Source of the DNA: Lachnospira sp. | Lineage (GTDB): Bacteria > Bacillota > Clostridia > Lachnospirales > Lachnospiraceae | Reading direction: 5' to 3' | Assembly (NCBI GenBank): GCA_015057605.1 | Contig: SVDX01000009.1 | Location: 1-64,000 of the forward strand | DNA length: 64,000 nt | In this document: piece by piece, positions 33,617 to 41,324 of the stretch | How the letters are laid out: each line of letters starts with the position of its first letter | Numbering within the stretch: position 1 is the stretch's first letter | Program-made: the position numbers and the translations under genes | The notes under the pieces: generated by a model | Databases searched by the model: none | Seen by the model: only the letters and a program-made list of their open reading frames with translations | What the model was told of the DNA's origin: nothing

Positions 33617-34237
33617 TCAATTAAGGAATTTCAAATATTTGAACTCAATTTCATATTCAATTTCGTCCTTATTACTAATAGTTATCGCCTCGTATGCATC
33701 CTCAGATAGTACTTCTTTAAACTTTGCCTTTGTATCATCTGGTACTACAGCACAAGTCGAATCTACAAAACACAACGGCGGATATATAACACACCACCAG
33801 TTTTTGCCTTCTACTTTTCCTATGTCTATTCTAAATGCTTCATATTCGCCTGGTGGAAGACATATATCACCATAGGTCTTCATTGGGAAATATGCATTTT
33901 CAAAATATACACTTACTTCATAGTCATAGCCTTCACTATGAATGACCTCTAACGCAAGTTCTTTGATTTCTTCGATATTCTCTTCAAGTATGTTGCGCGA
34001 GGCATCAATAGAATCTGAGGTTTTAAGCTCTTCCTGCAATAATTCAAGTACTCTTTCCTTTACCTTAAGCTTTAATTCCTGATCCTCATTAGAATCACTA
34101 TTTGCTCTTACATGAAATCTAATAAGCGAATCAGCTATTGACTTTTGTAATTCTAATTTTTCTTTACTTTTATATGTACCATTCAAAAAAATACCTACAA
34201 TAAGTACTAACAATAAAACTGTAATGATTTTCTTCAT
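33617..34237 (-). CDS. spoIIR: Stage II sporulation protein R
   Basis: A 206-residue secreted signalling protein. N-terminal membrane/signal segment (residues ~4-22), then the family core RFHVRANSDSNEDQELKLKV and the later AYFPMKTYGDICLPPGEYEAFRIDIG-type region with NWWCVIYPPLC. In sporulating cells SpoIIR is made in the forespore and triggers processing of pro-sigma-E by SpoIIGA in the mother cell. GGAGAAG precedes the ATG. Its presence suggests the organism can, or its recent ancestor could, form spores. Confidence 0.92.
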   Translation of the reverse strand: MKKIITVLLLVLIVGIFLNGTYKSKEKLELQKSIADSLIRFHVRANSDSNEDQELKLKVKERVLELLQEELKTSDSIDASRNILEENIEEIKELALEVIHSEGYDYEVSVYFENAYFPMKTYGDICLPPGEYEAFRIDIGKVEGKNWWCVIYPPLCFVDSTCAVVPDDTKAKFKEVLSEDAYEAITISNKDEIEYEIEFKYLKFLN

Positions 34238-34302
34238 AACTCTTCTCCAATCACAATATGTTAGTTGAATTATTGCCGGTATTTTTTACTTTATACAATT
34301 AT

Positions 34303-34977
34303 TTAATTATTTTTGTGAATTGTTTTTCCAATACTCTTTTCCTGATTAATGATATGCTGCTTAATCGACTCTGTAACAGCTTCAACATCACGCATCTTCA
34401 ATTGTTCTATAATATCCTTATGCTCTGCAATAAGCTTTGCATGCTTCTTTTCATCCTTAAGATACTCAAGTCTGTAACGATACATTTGCTCTCTAAGATT
34501 ATTAACTGTCTGAATTAATCTCTGATTTTCTGTAATCTTATAAATGATATCGTGGAAGGCAACGTCTGCTTCTGCAATAAGAGTCAAATCCTTTGTCTTA
34601 ATTGCATTTTCAAACTCTTTATTAGCAGCTATAAGCTCTGTAATATCTGCTTTTTTTATCTTTTCACAAGCAAGCTGAACTGCGAGTCCTTCTAAGGCCG
34701 TTCTAACTTCTAATACATCCTTCATATCCTTTTCAGTAATGGAAGCTACTTCTGCGCCTTTTCTTGGCACCATACGTACAAGACCTTCAAGCTCTAACTT
34801 ACGAATAGCTTCTCTTATAGGTGTTCTACTTACTCCAAGCTTATTTGCAAGCTGAACCTCCATAAGTCTTTCGCCCGGTTCAAGCTCTCCTTTTAAAATC
34901 GCTTGTCTTAAAGTGTTAAATACTACATCTCTAAGTGGTAAATAATCGTTTATATCTAATGTTAATTCTGTATTCAT
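34303..34977 (-). CDS. GntR family transcription regulator (FadR subfamily)
   Basis: A 224-residue regulator. Winged helix at ~10-75 (LRDVVFNTLRQAILKGELEPG, then ANKLGVSRTPIREAIRKLELEGLV). The all-helical FCD ligand domain is at ~85-215 with likely metal/ligand residues (D in AEADVAFHDIIY, H in LIAEHKDII). Typically binds a small carboxylic acid. It follows ispE by 24 bases. No catabolic genes adjoin it, so the target is unknown. Confidence 0.88.
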   Translation of the reverse strand: MNTELTLDINDYLPLRDVVFNTLRQAILKGELEPGERLMEVQLANKLGVSRTPIREAIRKLELEGLVRMVPRKGAEVASITEKDMKDVLEVRTALEGLAVQLACEKIKKADITELIAANKEFENAIKTKDLTLIAEADVAFHDIIYKITENQRLIQTVNNLREQMYRYRLEYLKDEKKHAKLIAEHKDIIEQLKMRDVEAVTESIKQHIINQEKSIGKTIHKNN

Positions 34978-35001
34978 AAAAATTCACCTTTCATATGTCA
35001 T

Positions 35002-35868
35002 TTACACCTGGAATGTCTTAGTTAAATATACATTCTTGGCTATCTTTTCTTCACAAAGCTTATTATATGCTTTACCTGCAATCTTAAAATCAGGGAATAT
35101 ACCAAAGACCGTCGGCCCGCTTCCACTCATCATTGCATTAATCGCACCTAAAGAAATCATTCGTTTTTTGATATGCTCTATCTCTTTGTATTCATTTATA
35201 GTAACATCCTCAAGCACATTGCCCATCTTAGAGCACATTCCATAAATATCCTTATTGCTAATATCCTCTATCATACCATCAATATCGGGATGTTTTGTCG
35301 CTTCACCAAGCTTTAAATTCTCATACACAAACTTGGTTGATACATTAATAGCAGGCTTTGCCACTAAAATGTGATTGCAATCAAAATTCGGAAGTCTTGT
35401 AAGTATCTCACCTATACCTTCTGCAAGTACTGTTCCACGCATAATACAAAATGGTACGTCAGCCCCGATTTTAACGCCTCTTAGCATAAGTTCTTCATCG
35501 CTAAGTCCCAAATCAAATAGCTTGTTAATTCCCATAAGTGCTGCCGCTGCATCAGAGCTTCCACCCGCCATACCCGCTGCTACGGGGATATATTTTTCAA
35601 GTTCCACCACAACGCCCTGTTTAATATCAAATTCATCAAACAAAAGCTTAATTGCCTTATATATAAGATTATTCTCGTTAGTCGGCAAATACGATACATT
35701 TGTCTTTAAAATTATGCTATTATCATTAATCTTACGCATTGTAACAACATCATAAATGCCTATACTCTGCATAATCATTCTAACTTCATGGTATCCATCT
35801 TCACGTCTTCTAATTACGTCAAGCCCCAGATTAACCTTAGCTCTGGCTTTAAGTTTAATTGAATCCAT
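35002..35868 (-). CDS. ispE: 4-diphosphocytidyl-2-C-methyl-D-erythritol kinase
   Basis: A 288-residue GHMP kinase of the MEP isoprenoid pathway. It phosphorylates CDP-methylerythritol. Motifs: ARAKVNLGLDVIRRREDGYHE at the N-terminus, the ATP loop PVAAGMAGGSSDAAAAL at ~95, and MSGSGPTVFGIFP near the C-terminus. The ATG at 35866-35868 has GGAG at good spacing; one ATG four codons earlier overlaps it. Driven by the promoter at 35897-35925 and followed by a GntR gene, spoIIR and murI. Confidence 0.95.
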   Translation of the reverse strand: MDSIKLKARAKVNLGLDVIRRREDGYHEVRMIMQSIGIYDVVTMRKINDNSIILKTNVSYLPTNENNLIYKAIKLLFDEFDIKQGVVVELEKYIPVAAGMAGGSSDAAAALMGINKLFDLGLSDEELMLRGVKIGADVPFCIMRGTVLAEGIGEILTRLPNFDCNHILVAKPAINVSTKFVYENLKLGEATKHPDIDGMIEDISNKDIYGMCSKMGNVLEDVTINEYKEIEHIKKRMISLGAINAMMSGSGPTVFGIFPDFKIAGKAYNKLCEEKIAKNVYLTKTFQV

Positions 35869-35896
35869 AACCGTCTCCATTCATTGTATATTGTAC

Positions 35897-35925
35897 ATTA
35901 TATACAAAATACATAAAAAATGCAA
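35897..35925 (-). promoter_or_regulatory. Sigma-A promoter of ispE
   Basis: TTGCAT, 17 bases, TATAAT on the minus strand, about 30 bases before the ispE start. It lies just after the broken gene at 35941-36127. Confidence 0.75.
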
Positions 35926-35940
35926 TATCTTTACATTTTC

Positions 35941-36127
35941 TTAGCTACAATCTTCTTTTAAATATTTCTCAATAAATGTATCTACATCCTTAAAATCATC
36001 ATATCTTTCCGATATAAGTTCTAACGGCCAATCCCACCACTTTATCTTGTCCAAAAGGACAAATAATAAAATTACGTATCCCAGCATCCAATTGCTGTCT
36101 TATTATAGCATCAAATTTTCTATACAT
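35941..36127 (-). pseudogene. Gene remnant after glf, frame broken
   Basis: Two short overlapping reading frames are seen. Frame one starts at the ATG at 36127, overlapping the glf stop (TAATG), and reads 42 residues beginning MYRKFDAIIRQQLDAG before a stop at 35999. Frame two ends at 35941 and carries DKIKWWDWPLELISERYDD. The KWWDWP pattern is typical of the C-terminal tail of CatB-type hexapeptide acetyltransferases. The piece therefore looks like the fused or deleted remains of one or two glycan-modifying genes. A true short coupled peptide is possible but less likely. Confidence 0.5.
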
Positions 36128-37227
36128 TATTGTAATTCTTCCTCCACTAACATAAATGCTGATTCTATAACCTTATCCATATCATAATATTTGTATTCAG
36201 CTAATCTTCCACCAAACAATACATTTTCTTCTTTGTCGGCAAGTTCCTTATATTTTGCAAAAAGTTCCTGATTAGCTTCATTATTTACCGGATAATATGG
36301 CTCCATTCCCTCTTGCCATGTAACAGGATATTCTCTTGTAATTACAGTCTTTTCTCCTGTACCGTACTCAAAATGCTTATGCTCTATAATTCTTGTAAAT
36401 GGTGTTTCTCTATCAGTATAATTAACAACTGCTACCCCCTGATAATTAGCTTCATTCAAAGTTTCTGTTTCAAAACGTAAGCTTCTATATTCTAACTTAC
36501 CATACTTGTAATCATAGAATTCATCTAATGTTCCTGTATATAAAAGCTTATCTCCAAGCTCCATATATTTCTTGCGATTCTTGTTAAAATCAACATTTAA
36601 TTCAATATCACATCCCTCAAACAGCTTATCTATAAGCACATTATAGCCACCAATAGGAATACCCTGATAGCTGTCGTTAAAATAATTGTTGTCATATGTA
36701 TATCTAACAGGAAGTCTCTTGATAATAAATGAAGGTAAATCCTTGCAATCTCTTCCCCACTGCTTTTCGGTGTATCCCTTGATAAGCTTTTCATAAATAT
36801 CACGGCCAACCAAACTTATAGCTTGTTCCTCTAGGTTAGTTGGTTCTCCCTTAATCTCTGCCTTTTGTGCATCAATAATATCCTTAGCTTCCTTAGGAGT
36901 TCTTATCCCCCACATCTTGCTAAAGGTATTCATATTAAACGGCATATTATAAATCTCGCCCTTATAGTTAGCAATAGGCGAATTAGTATAACGATTAAAT
37001 TCCACCAACTCATTTACAAAGTTCCACACCTTCTTATTGCTGGTATGAAAAATGTGTGCACCATACTTATGAACATTAATGTTCTCCTTTTTTTCGCAGT
37101 AAATGTTTCCACCCACATGATTTCTTCTTTCAATTACTAAACATTTTTTACCCATTTTAGTTGCATGGTAAGCAAAAACGGCTGAAAATAAGCCTGCTCC
37201 CACAATTACATAATCATAAGACTTCAA
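36127..37227 (-). CDS. glf: UDP-galactopyranose mutase
   Basis: A 366-residue flavoenzyme that converts UDP-galactopyranose to UDP-galactofuranose. FAD loop YVIVGAGLFSAVFAYHA, then VIERRNHVGGNIYCE and the YTEKQWGRD, RYTYDNNYFNDSYQGIP and PYYPVNNEAN segments are typical. The start is the TTG at 37225-37227, with AAGGAGG eight bases upstream. A longer ATG frame to 37290 would begin inside the promoter and is rejected; 366 residues is the family norm. Galactofuranosyltransferases are not found nearby, only a gene remnant after it. Confidence 0.93.
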   Translation of the reverse strand: MKSYDYVIVGAGLFSAVFAYHATKMGKKCLVIERRNHVGGNIYCEKKENINVHKYGAHIFHTSNKKVWNFVNELVEFNRYTNSPIANYKGEIYNMPFNMNTFSKMWGIRTPKEAKDIIDAQKAEIKGEPTNLEEQAISLVGRDIYEKLIKGYTEKQWGRDCKDLPSFIIKRLPVRYTYDNNYFNDSYQGIPIGGYNVLIDKLFEGCDIELNVDFNKNRKKYMELGDKLLYTGTLDEFYDYKYGKLEYRSLRFETETLNEANYQGVAVVNYTDRETPFTRIIEHKHFEYGTGEKTVITREYPVTWQEGMEPYYPVNNEANQELFAKYKELADKEENVLFGGRLAEYKYYDMDKVIESAFMLVEEELQ

Positions 37228-37261
37228 GACAAAGTCCTCCTTGCATTTTTCTATTATATTA

Positions 37262-37290
37262 AGTATAATTTTTTTAGAGGTATCTTGCAA
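37262..37290 (-). promoter_or_regulatory. Sigma-A promoter of glf
   Basis: TTGCAA, 17 bases, TATACT on the minus strand, about 35 bases before the TTG start. It supports the shorter glf reading frame. Confidence 0.7.
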
Positions 37291-37310
37291 GAAAATATTA
37301 AAAAAACTCT

Positions 37311-37336
37311 AATGTTTTTATTTTTGCTGCCGATAT
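37311..37336 (+). promoter_or_regulatory. Sigma-28-like promoter of the 37376 gene
   Basis: GCCGATAT at 37329-37336 is identical to the -10 box of the flaG promoter. TAAT lies 14 bases upstream as a weaker -35. It lies 40 bases before the gene start, in the gap between diverging genes. Confidence 0.65.
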
Positions 37337-37375
37337 AAAAAGTGACAACTAATATTTTACCAAGGAGGGTTAATT

Positions 37376-37930
37376 ATGAATGTAAACGGAATTAAAAATG
37401 TAACTGCCGAATATTCAGCTACAACTGTTGAAGCTAAGGCTAGTGTTACAACTGCTACTGTTAAAAATTCTGATGCCGTAGTATACGAAGCATCCAAGAA
37501 ACCAACAAAGGCAGAAAGAGAAGCATTAGTTGCAAAGCTTAAAGCTGACGCTGAAGAAAGAGTTGCTAGTTTAAGAAGCCTTGTTGAATCTATGATGACT
37601 AAGCAGGGTGTTGCAATCGGACAAGCCGATGACATGTGGAAATTCTTAGCAAGTGGCGACTTTACTGTTGATGCTGAAACTAAGGCAAAAGCTCAGGAAG
37701 CTATCTCTGAAGATGGTTACTGGGGCGTTAAGCAAACATCTCAAAGAATCTTCGAATTTGCCGAAGCGTTATCTGGCGGAGATTCTGAAACTATGGAAAA
37801 GATGAAAGACGCTTTCATCAAAGGCTTCAAGGAAGCTACTAAATCTTGGGGTAAGGAATTACCAAGTATCTCAAATGATACCTACGATGCTGTTATGGAT
37901 AAATTTGATAAATGGTTTGAAGAAAACTAA
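37376..37930 (+). CDS. Unknown protein with a sigma-28-like promoter
   Basis: A 184-residue protein not recognised as a named family. No signal peptide or membrane helix. The first ~40 residues are Thr/Val/Ala-rich and probably flexible (MNVNGIKNVTAEYSATTVEA). A long charged helix follows at ~42-75 (KPTKAEREALVAKLKADAEERVASLRSLVESM), then a compact helical region with Trp/Gly motifs (DDMWKFL, EDGYWGVKQTSQRIFEFAEALSGG, KSWGKELPSIS). The flexible N-terminus resembles proteins exported through the flagellum. Start has AAGGAGGG. Its -10 box suggests it is made with the late flagellar genes. A secreted or motility-associated role is inferred. Confidence 0.85.
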   Translation: MNVNGIKNVTAEYSATTVEAKASVTTATVKNSDAVVYEASKKPTKAEREALVAKLKADAEERVASLRSLVESMMTKQGVAIGQADDMWKFLASGDFTVDAETKAKAQEAISEDGYWGVKQTSQRIFEFAEALSGGDSETMEKMKDAFIKGFKEATKSWGKELPSISNDTYDAVMDKFDKWFEEN

Positions 37931-37937
37931 TTATCTT

Positions 37938-37965
37938 GAGGCGGTTTAAAACCGCCTCATTTTTT
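37938..37965 (+). terminator. Terminator of the 37376 gene
   Basis: GAGGCGGTTT and AAACCGCCTC form a GC-rich 10-bp stem with almost no loop, followed by ATTTTTT. Confidence 0.88.
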
Positions 37966-38103
37966 ACTATATTCTTTAGAATCTATTACTTTATATACAA
38001 TTACGCCTCTATGTACTTTACGTTTTCATCTTTCAATAATCGCTAAAACAATTATTAAAAGCGACATTTTCTCCCCATTGTATCAACAATAATGACATAT
38101 TAA

Positions 38104-38208
38104 TGCCGACTGATACCGAAGGTATCCTTATAAAATAAATACTCACCGTTATGCTTGCATAAAACGGTGAGTATTTATTTTATAAGATAGTACGCAGTAC
38201 AGTCGGCA
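38104..38208. repeat. Long nested palindrome (105 bp)
   Basis: Outer arms TGCCGACTG and CAGTCGGCA (9 bp, perfect) enclose small hairpins ATACC/GGTAT and GTAC/GTAC. Inside these lies a perfect 24-bp inverted repeat (38127-38150 and 38163-38186) with a 12-base centre. No open frame. It could form a cruciform in DNA or a very stable RNA hairpin. The 458-bp stretch 37931-38388 contains no gene; this palindrome, the terminator and the next element are its only visible content. Confidence 0.85.
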
Positions 38209-38247
38209 TAACACATCACAAAACCTTGACTTATGCACCTCCGCCAA

Positions 38248-38381
38248 GCAAAAATAACCTTTTAGAAGAGCCTTTGTCCTCGTCAGTACTTAGCTGGCAA
38301 GCGATGTTAATCGTTTGGCAGCTTATGTACTGTTACGTAGGACAATGGAGTGCAAACGTCTCTTCTAAAAGGTTATTTTGC
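38248..38381. repeat. Nested hairpin element with ~22-bp terminal inverted repeats
   Basis: Left arm 38248-38270 and right arm 38360-38381 are inverted copies (GCAAAA(A)TAACCTTTTAGAAGAG), differing by one A. Inside are ordered pairs GTCCT/AGGAC, AGTAC/GTACT, AGCTG/CAGCT and CGAT/ATCG around a GTTA loop at 38306-38309. It lies seven bases behind the stop of the SDR gene. It has no coding capacity; a MITE-like mobile element or structured RNA are both possible. Confidence 0.75.
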
Positions 38382-38388
38382 TACATTG

Positions 38389-39039
38389 CTATACCCATAT
38401 GAAATTATAATTTATCGATTCTCCACCATCTACAAGGATATTTTGTCCTGTGCAGAAGGTATTTACTGTTGTTAGGAAATATGCCCACTGCGCTATTTCT
38501 TCTGGTGTGGCCCATTTCTTTAATGGTGTTTCATCCATTATCTTAGCCCAAAGCTTTTCGTCATTTATTACACATTCATTTAATGGAGTGAGAACTCCAC
38601 CTGGATCTATGCTATTGCAGGTCGCACCGTATTTTGCTACGCGCATTGCAACATTTTTTGTATAAGCCATTACGCCACCCTTGCTAGCACAATACTCAGG
38701 GAATTCGGCACCTGTATGTCCGCTTGCCGAGCCTATATTTAAAATGGATTTTATATTTTCTTGTATGCCGTATTTTTCAGTTATGTGTATAAGTGCCTTA
38801 AGGTTAATGTCGATATCCTCTTCATTTTGTGTGCCCGCATTGTTAATAAGGATTTGCACATCATCTATTATAGGTAGTTTTTCATAATCTCTTACGTCAC
38901 ATTCATAATGCGTATAATTAGCATTATCAATTGCCGAAACTTGTCTATCAATACCTATTACATTGTGACCATTTTTCAAAAAAATTTCTGCTACAGCCTT
39001 TCCAATTCCTTGACTTGTTCCTGTTATCAATACTTTCAT
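38389..39039 (-). CDS. Short-chain dehydrogenase/reductase
   Basis: A 216-residue SDR. NAD(P) loop TGTSQGIG at 6-13, NNAG at 66-69, catalytic Ser in IGSASG (S104/S106), and YCASK with Y116 and K120; the C-terminus has the usual IDPGGVLTP and ILVDGGES. At 216 residues it is a little short for the family (~250) but all key residues are there. Substrate unknown. It follows the VUT transporter gene by three bases, so the two are probably co-transcribed. Confidence 0.9.
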   Translation of the reverse strand: MKVLITGTSQGIGKAVAEIFLKNGHNVIGIDRQVSAIDNANYTHYECDVRDYEKLPIIDDVQILINNAGTQNEEDIDINLKALIHITEKYGIQENIKSILNIGSASGHTGAEFPEYCASKGGVMAYTKNVAMRVAKYGATCNSIDPGGVLTPLNECVINDEKLWAKIMDETPLKKWATPEEIAQWAYFLTTVNTFCTGQNILVDGGESINYNFIWV

Positions 39040-39042
39040 ACG

Positions 39043-39771
39043 TTACCTCTTTTCTATAAACTCAAGATAATCCTTACCTACATTTTCCTCTTTCCATCGC
39101 TTACATATTTTGTAACCAAACGGAGAAAATGCTATCTCCATAATAAGCTCCACAATAGCACCTGTTAATGCACACATTGCACACTGCAAAACTGTCCAGC
39201 AAAAGCCATCCCAAAATATTGGTGCAAAGCCTACAAATACGATAAGTGAGAATATAAAATTATCTAAAAACTGCCCTATAAATGTTGAGATATAGGTTCT
39301 CATAGCATATGCCATTTTACCATCAGGATTATTTTTAAATGTCTTGCCAATCATAAAATTCAAAGTATTATTAATGATTGCTGACGCTAAAAATGCAATC
39401 GTACTTCCAAGCAGTATAAACCAAGTCCCGCCAAACACGCCATCAAATGCACTATAGTCATCTGCATTTGACGGTATGGCACTTGCGACAAAAAATATAA
39501 GACAAGTCAAAATATTTATTACAACCGCCAAAATAGATATTCTGTTAGAGGCTTTCGGCCCAAAATGCTTTGTAATAATATCCATACACATAAAAGATAG
39601 CCAAGAAATTAAAATACCGCCATCTAAGGCAATCCATTCAAGCTGCAAAAGTGTTTTATTTGCTAAAAGGTTCATACAGATAACACTAACAACAAATAAG
39701 GTTACTACTGTTGCCGGTATTGATCTTAAAAGAATCCTCATTGCTTCACATTCATATTTAAGTTTATTCAT
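39043..39771 (-). CDS. VUT family transporter (queuosine-precursor transporter-like)
   Basis: A 242-residue membrane protein with six helices and the VUT_1 pattern: ALDGGILISWLSFMCMDIITKHFGPKASNR, with GGTWFILLGSTIAFLASAIIN and RTYISTFIGQFLDNFIF. Some family members (YhhQ/QueT-like) import queuine precursors; the exact substrate is uncertain. The ATG at 39769-39771 has GGGTGA upstream; a frame extending to 39828 would begin inside the oxlT terminator and is rejected. Confidence 0.82.
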   Translation of the reverse strand: MNKLKYECEAMRILLRSIPATVVTLFVVSVICMNLLANKTLLQLEWIALDGGILISWLSFMCMDIITKHFGPKASNRISILAVVINILTCLIFFVASAIPSNADDYSAFDGVFGGTWFILLGSTIAFLASAIINNTLNFMIGKTFKNNPDGKMAYAMRTYISTFIGQFLDNFIFSLIVFVGFAPIFWDGFCWTVLQCAMCALTGAIVELIMEIAFSPFGYKICKRWKEENVGKDYLEFIEKR

Positions 39772-39817
39772 AATATCACCCATTTGCATTATACAACACA
39801 TTTCCTCAAATGCAAAG

Positions 39818-39846
39818 AAAAACCACATTTCTAAAATGTGGTTTTT
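39818..39846 (-). terminator. Terminator after the OxlT-type carrier
   Basis: AAAAACCACATTT and AAATGTGGTTTTT form a 13-bp stem, directly after the carrier gene stop. U-rich on the 3' arm on either strand. Confidence 0.8.
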
Positions 39847-39857
39847 CTCTTTTATAT

Positions 39858-41174
39858 TTATTCTGACTTTGTAGCTGTCTTTCTTACGAACAACATACTG
39901 ATTAATAATGCTACTATATAAAGCGATAATGTTACATATAATACATATTGGTATCCTGTTGGATTTACCATAATTGTTTCTATCGTACCATCTGAAAGCT
40001 TGTGTTCAAGTGGAACCTCTTTACCAAATGTCTTTACAATCCATGCTGCAAGCTGATTACCTGTAAGACCAGCAAAGCCCCAAGCTGATAATGTTATACC
40101 ATGAATCGCACTAATGCTTCCCATTCCATAATGATCTGATAAAAGTGTAGGTACATTTGAGAAACCGCCACCATATCCTGCATTTACAAGGAATACTAAT
40201 GCAAGCACTAATACTGTAAGTGCAATATTTCCTTCTCCGTTTGCAATACCACCTGTTATAACAACAATGCCTGTAAATGCAATTGAGATAATAAAGATAA
40301 GCTTATAAATGCTGTTACGATCCTTCATCTTATCTGCCCATGCAGAGAAACCAAGGCGACCGCCTGCATTAAATATAGCTGAGACAGTTGAAATAATGCC
40401 TACAAAGCTTGCAAGTCCTAAACACTTTACAATCATCTTTTCCTGCGAAATAAGCGCAAGACCACAAGTAATGTTTATGTAAAACATAAGCCAAATACCT
40501 ATATAATTTAAAATTGGCTTAGTCTTAAGAACTTCCATAATACTTGGCTTCTTCTCTGAAGCTGTAGGCTCATGCCAATCTGATGGCTTAGCAAGTAATA
40601 AATGTCCAACAAACATCATTACAAAATATATTGCTGCAAGGATGAAGAACATCTTGTAGATACCGCCCTCACCAAGACCTGAAAGCATAGCCTGCATAAT
40701 TGGAGAAGCAATTGCCTTAGCTGCACCAAAGCCTGCTACTGCAAGACCTGTTGCAAGACCCTTACGGTCATTGAACCAAAGCATTAATGTCTTAACCGGT
40801 GAAAGATATCCTGTACCAAGACCGATACCCATAATTAAACCATAGCATATATAAATACCTATAAGTGCGAGCATACTTCCTTTATGCATACCACCATAAT
40901 AAATGAAAAAGCCTGTTCCAGCCATACCTACTGCAAAGCAGATTGCTGCGATAAGAGACGACTTATGAATATCTCTTTCTACAATATTGCCTAAAAATGC
41001 AGCTGACATTCCAAGGAAGAAAATCGCAAAGCTGAACGCCCACTCTGTCGCACCCTTTGAGAATCCAATGTAATCTGCGATTTCCTGGCTGAAAATAGAC
41101 CAACAATATACTGTTCCGATACTACAATGAAGCAACAACGCTGGTATCGCTCCACGCACCCATTTACTGTTCAT
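39858..41174 (-). CDS. MFS carrier, oxalate:formate antiporter (OFA) family
   Basis: A 438-residue, 12-helix major facilitator. The OFA signature is visible: GAIPALLLHCSIGTVYCWSIF at the start, then GFSKGATEWAFSFAIFFLGMSAAF, GIGLGTGYLSPVKTLMLWF and DRKGLATGLAVAGFGAAKAI. Family members exchange oxalate/formate or carry other monocarboxylates such as pyruvate or lactate; substrate here is open. The ATG at 41172-41174 has GGAGG six bases upstream. Confidence 0.9.
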   Translation of the reverse strand: MNSKWVRGAIPALLLHCSIGTVYCWSIFSQEIADYIGFSKGATEWAFSFAIFFLGMSAAFLGNIVERDIHKSSLIAAICFAVGMAGTGFFIYYGGMHKGSMLALIGIYICYGLIMGIGLGTGYLSPVKTLMLWFNDRKGLATGLAVAGFGAAKAIASPIMQAMLSGLGEGGIYKMFFILAAIYFVMMFVGHLLLAKPSDWHEPTASEKKPSIMEVLKTKPILNYIGIWLMFYINITCGLALISQEKMIVKCLGLASFVGIISTVSAIFNAGGRLGFSAWADKMKDRNSIYKLIFIISIAFTGIVVITGGIANGEGNIALTVLVLALVFLVNAGYGGGFSNVPTLLSDHYGMGSISAIHGITLSAWGFAGLTGNQLAAWIVKTFGKEVPLEHKLSDGTIETIMVNPTGYQYVLYVTLSLYIVALLISMLFVRKTATKSE

Positions 41175-41192
41175 AATAATCCTCCATATTTT

Positions 41193-41208
41193 TGACAAAT
41201 TTTTGTCA
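41193..41208. promoter_or_regulatory. Palindromic operator candidate before the carrier gene
   Basis: TGACAAA-TT-TTTGTCA is a perfect 7-bp dyad between the promoter and ribosome site of the carrier gene. The place fits a repressor operator; no partner regulator adjoins it. Confidence 0.4.
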
Positions 41209-41228
41209 TTTTTTTAAATCCGTCACTT

Positions 41229-41256
41229 ATTATACTCCTTGCAAAAAATTTATCAA
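41229..41256 (-). promoter_or_regulatory. Sigma-A promoter of the OxlT-type carrier
   Basis: TTGATA, 16 bases, TATAAT on the minus strand, about 55 bases before the start codon. Confidence 0.72.
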
Positions 41257-41273
41257 GTCATTTTGATGTATAA

Positions 41274-41309
41274 AAAAAAGTACACTTTTTATCAAAAAAT
41301 GTACTTTTT
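41274..41309 (-). terminator. Terminator after the zinc-ribbon protein
   Basis: An imperfect AAAAAGTACATTTTTT/AAAAAGTGTACTTTTT stem followed by a run of T on the minus strand, 15 bases after the stop. Confidence 0.75.
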
Positions 41310-41324
41310 CTATTAGCATTTATC

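Noticed and set aside
37228..37290. 21-codon extension of glf to an upstream ATG
   Set aside because: It would start inside the TTGCAA/TATACT promoter; the TTG with AAGGAGG gives the usual protein length.
37357..37635. 92-codon minus-strand frame facing the 37376 gene
   Set aside because: Antisense of a gene with promoter, ribosome site and terminator; low-complexity Ser/Ala product.
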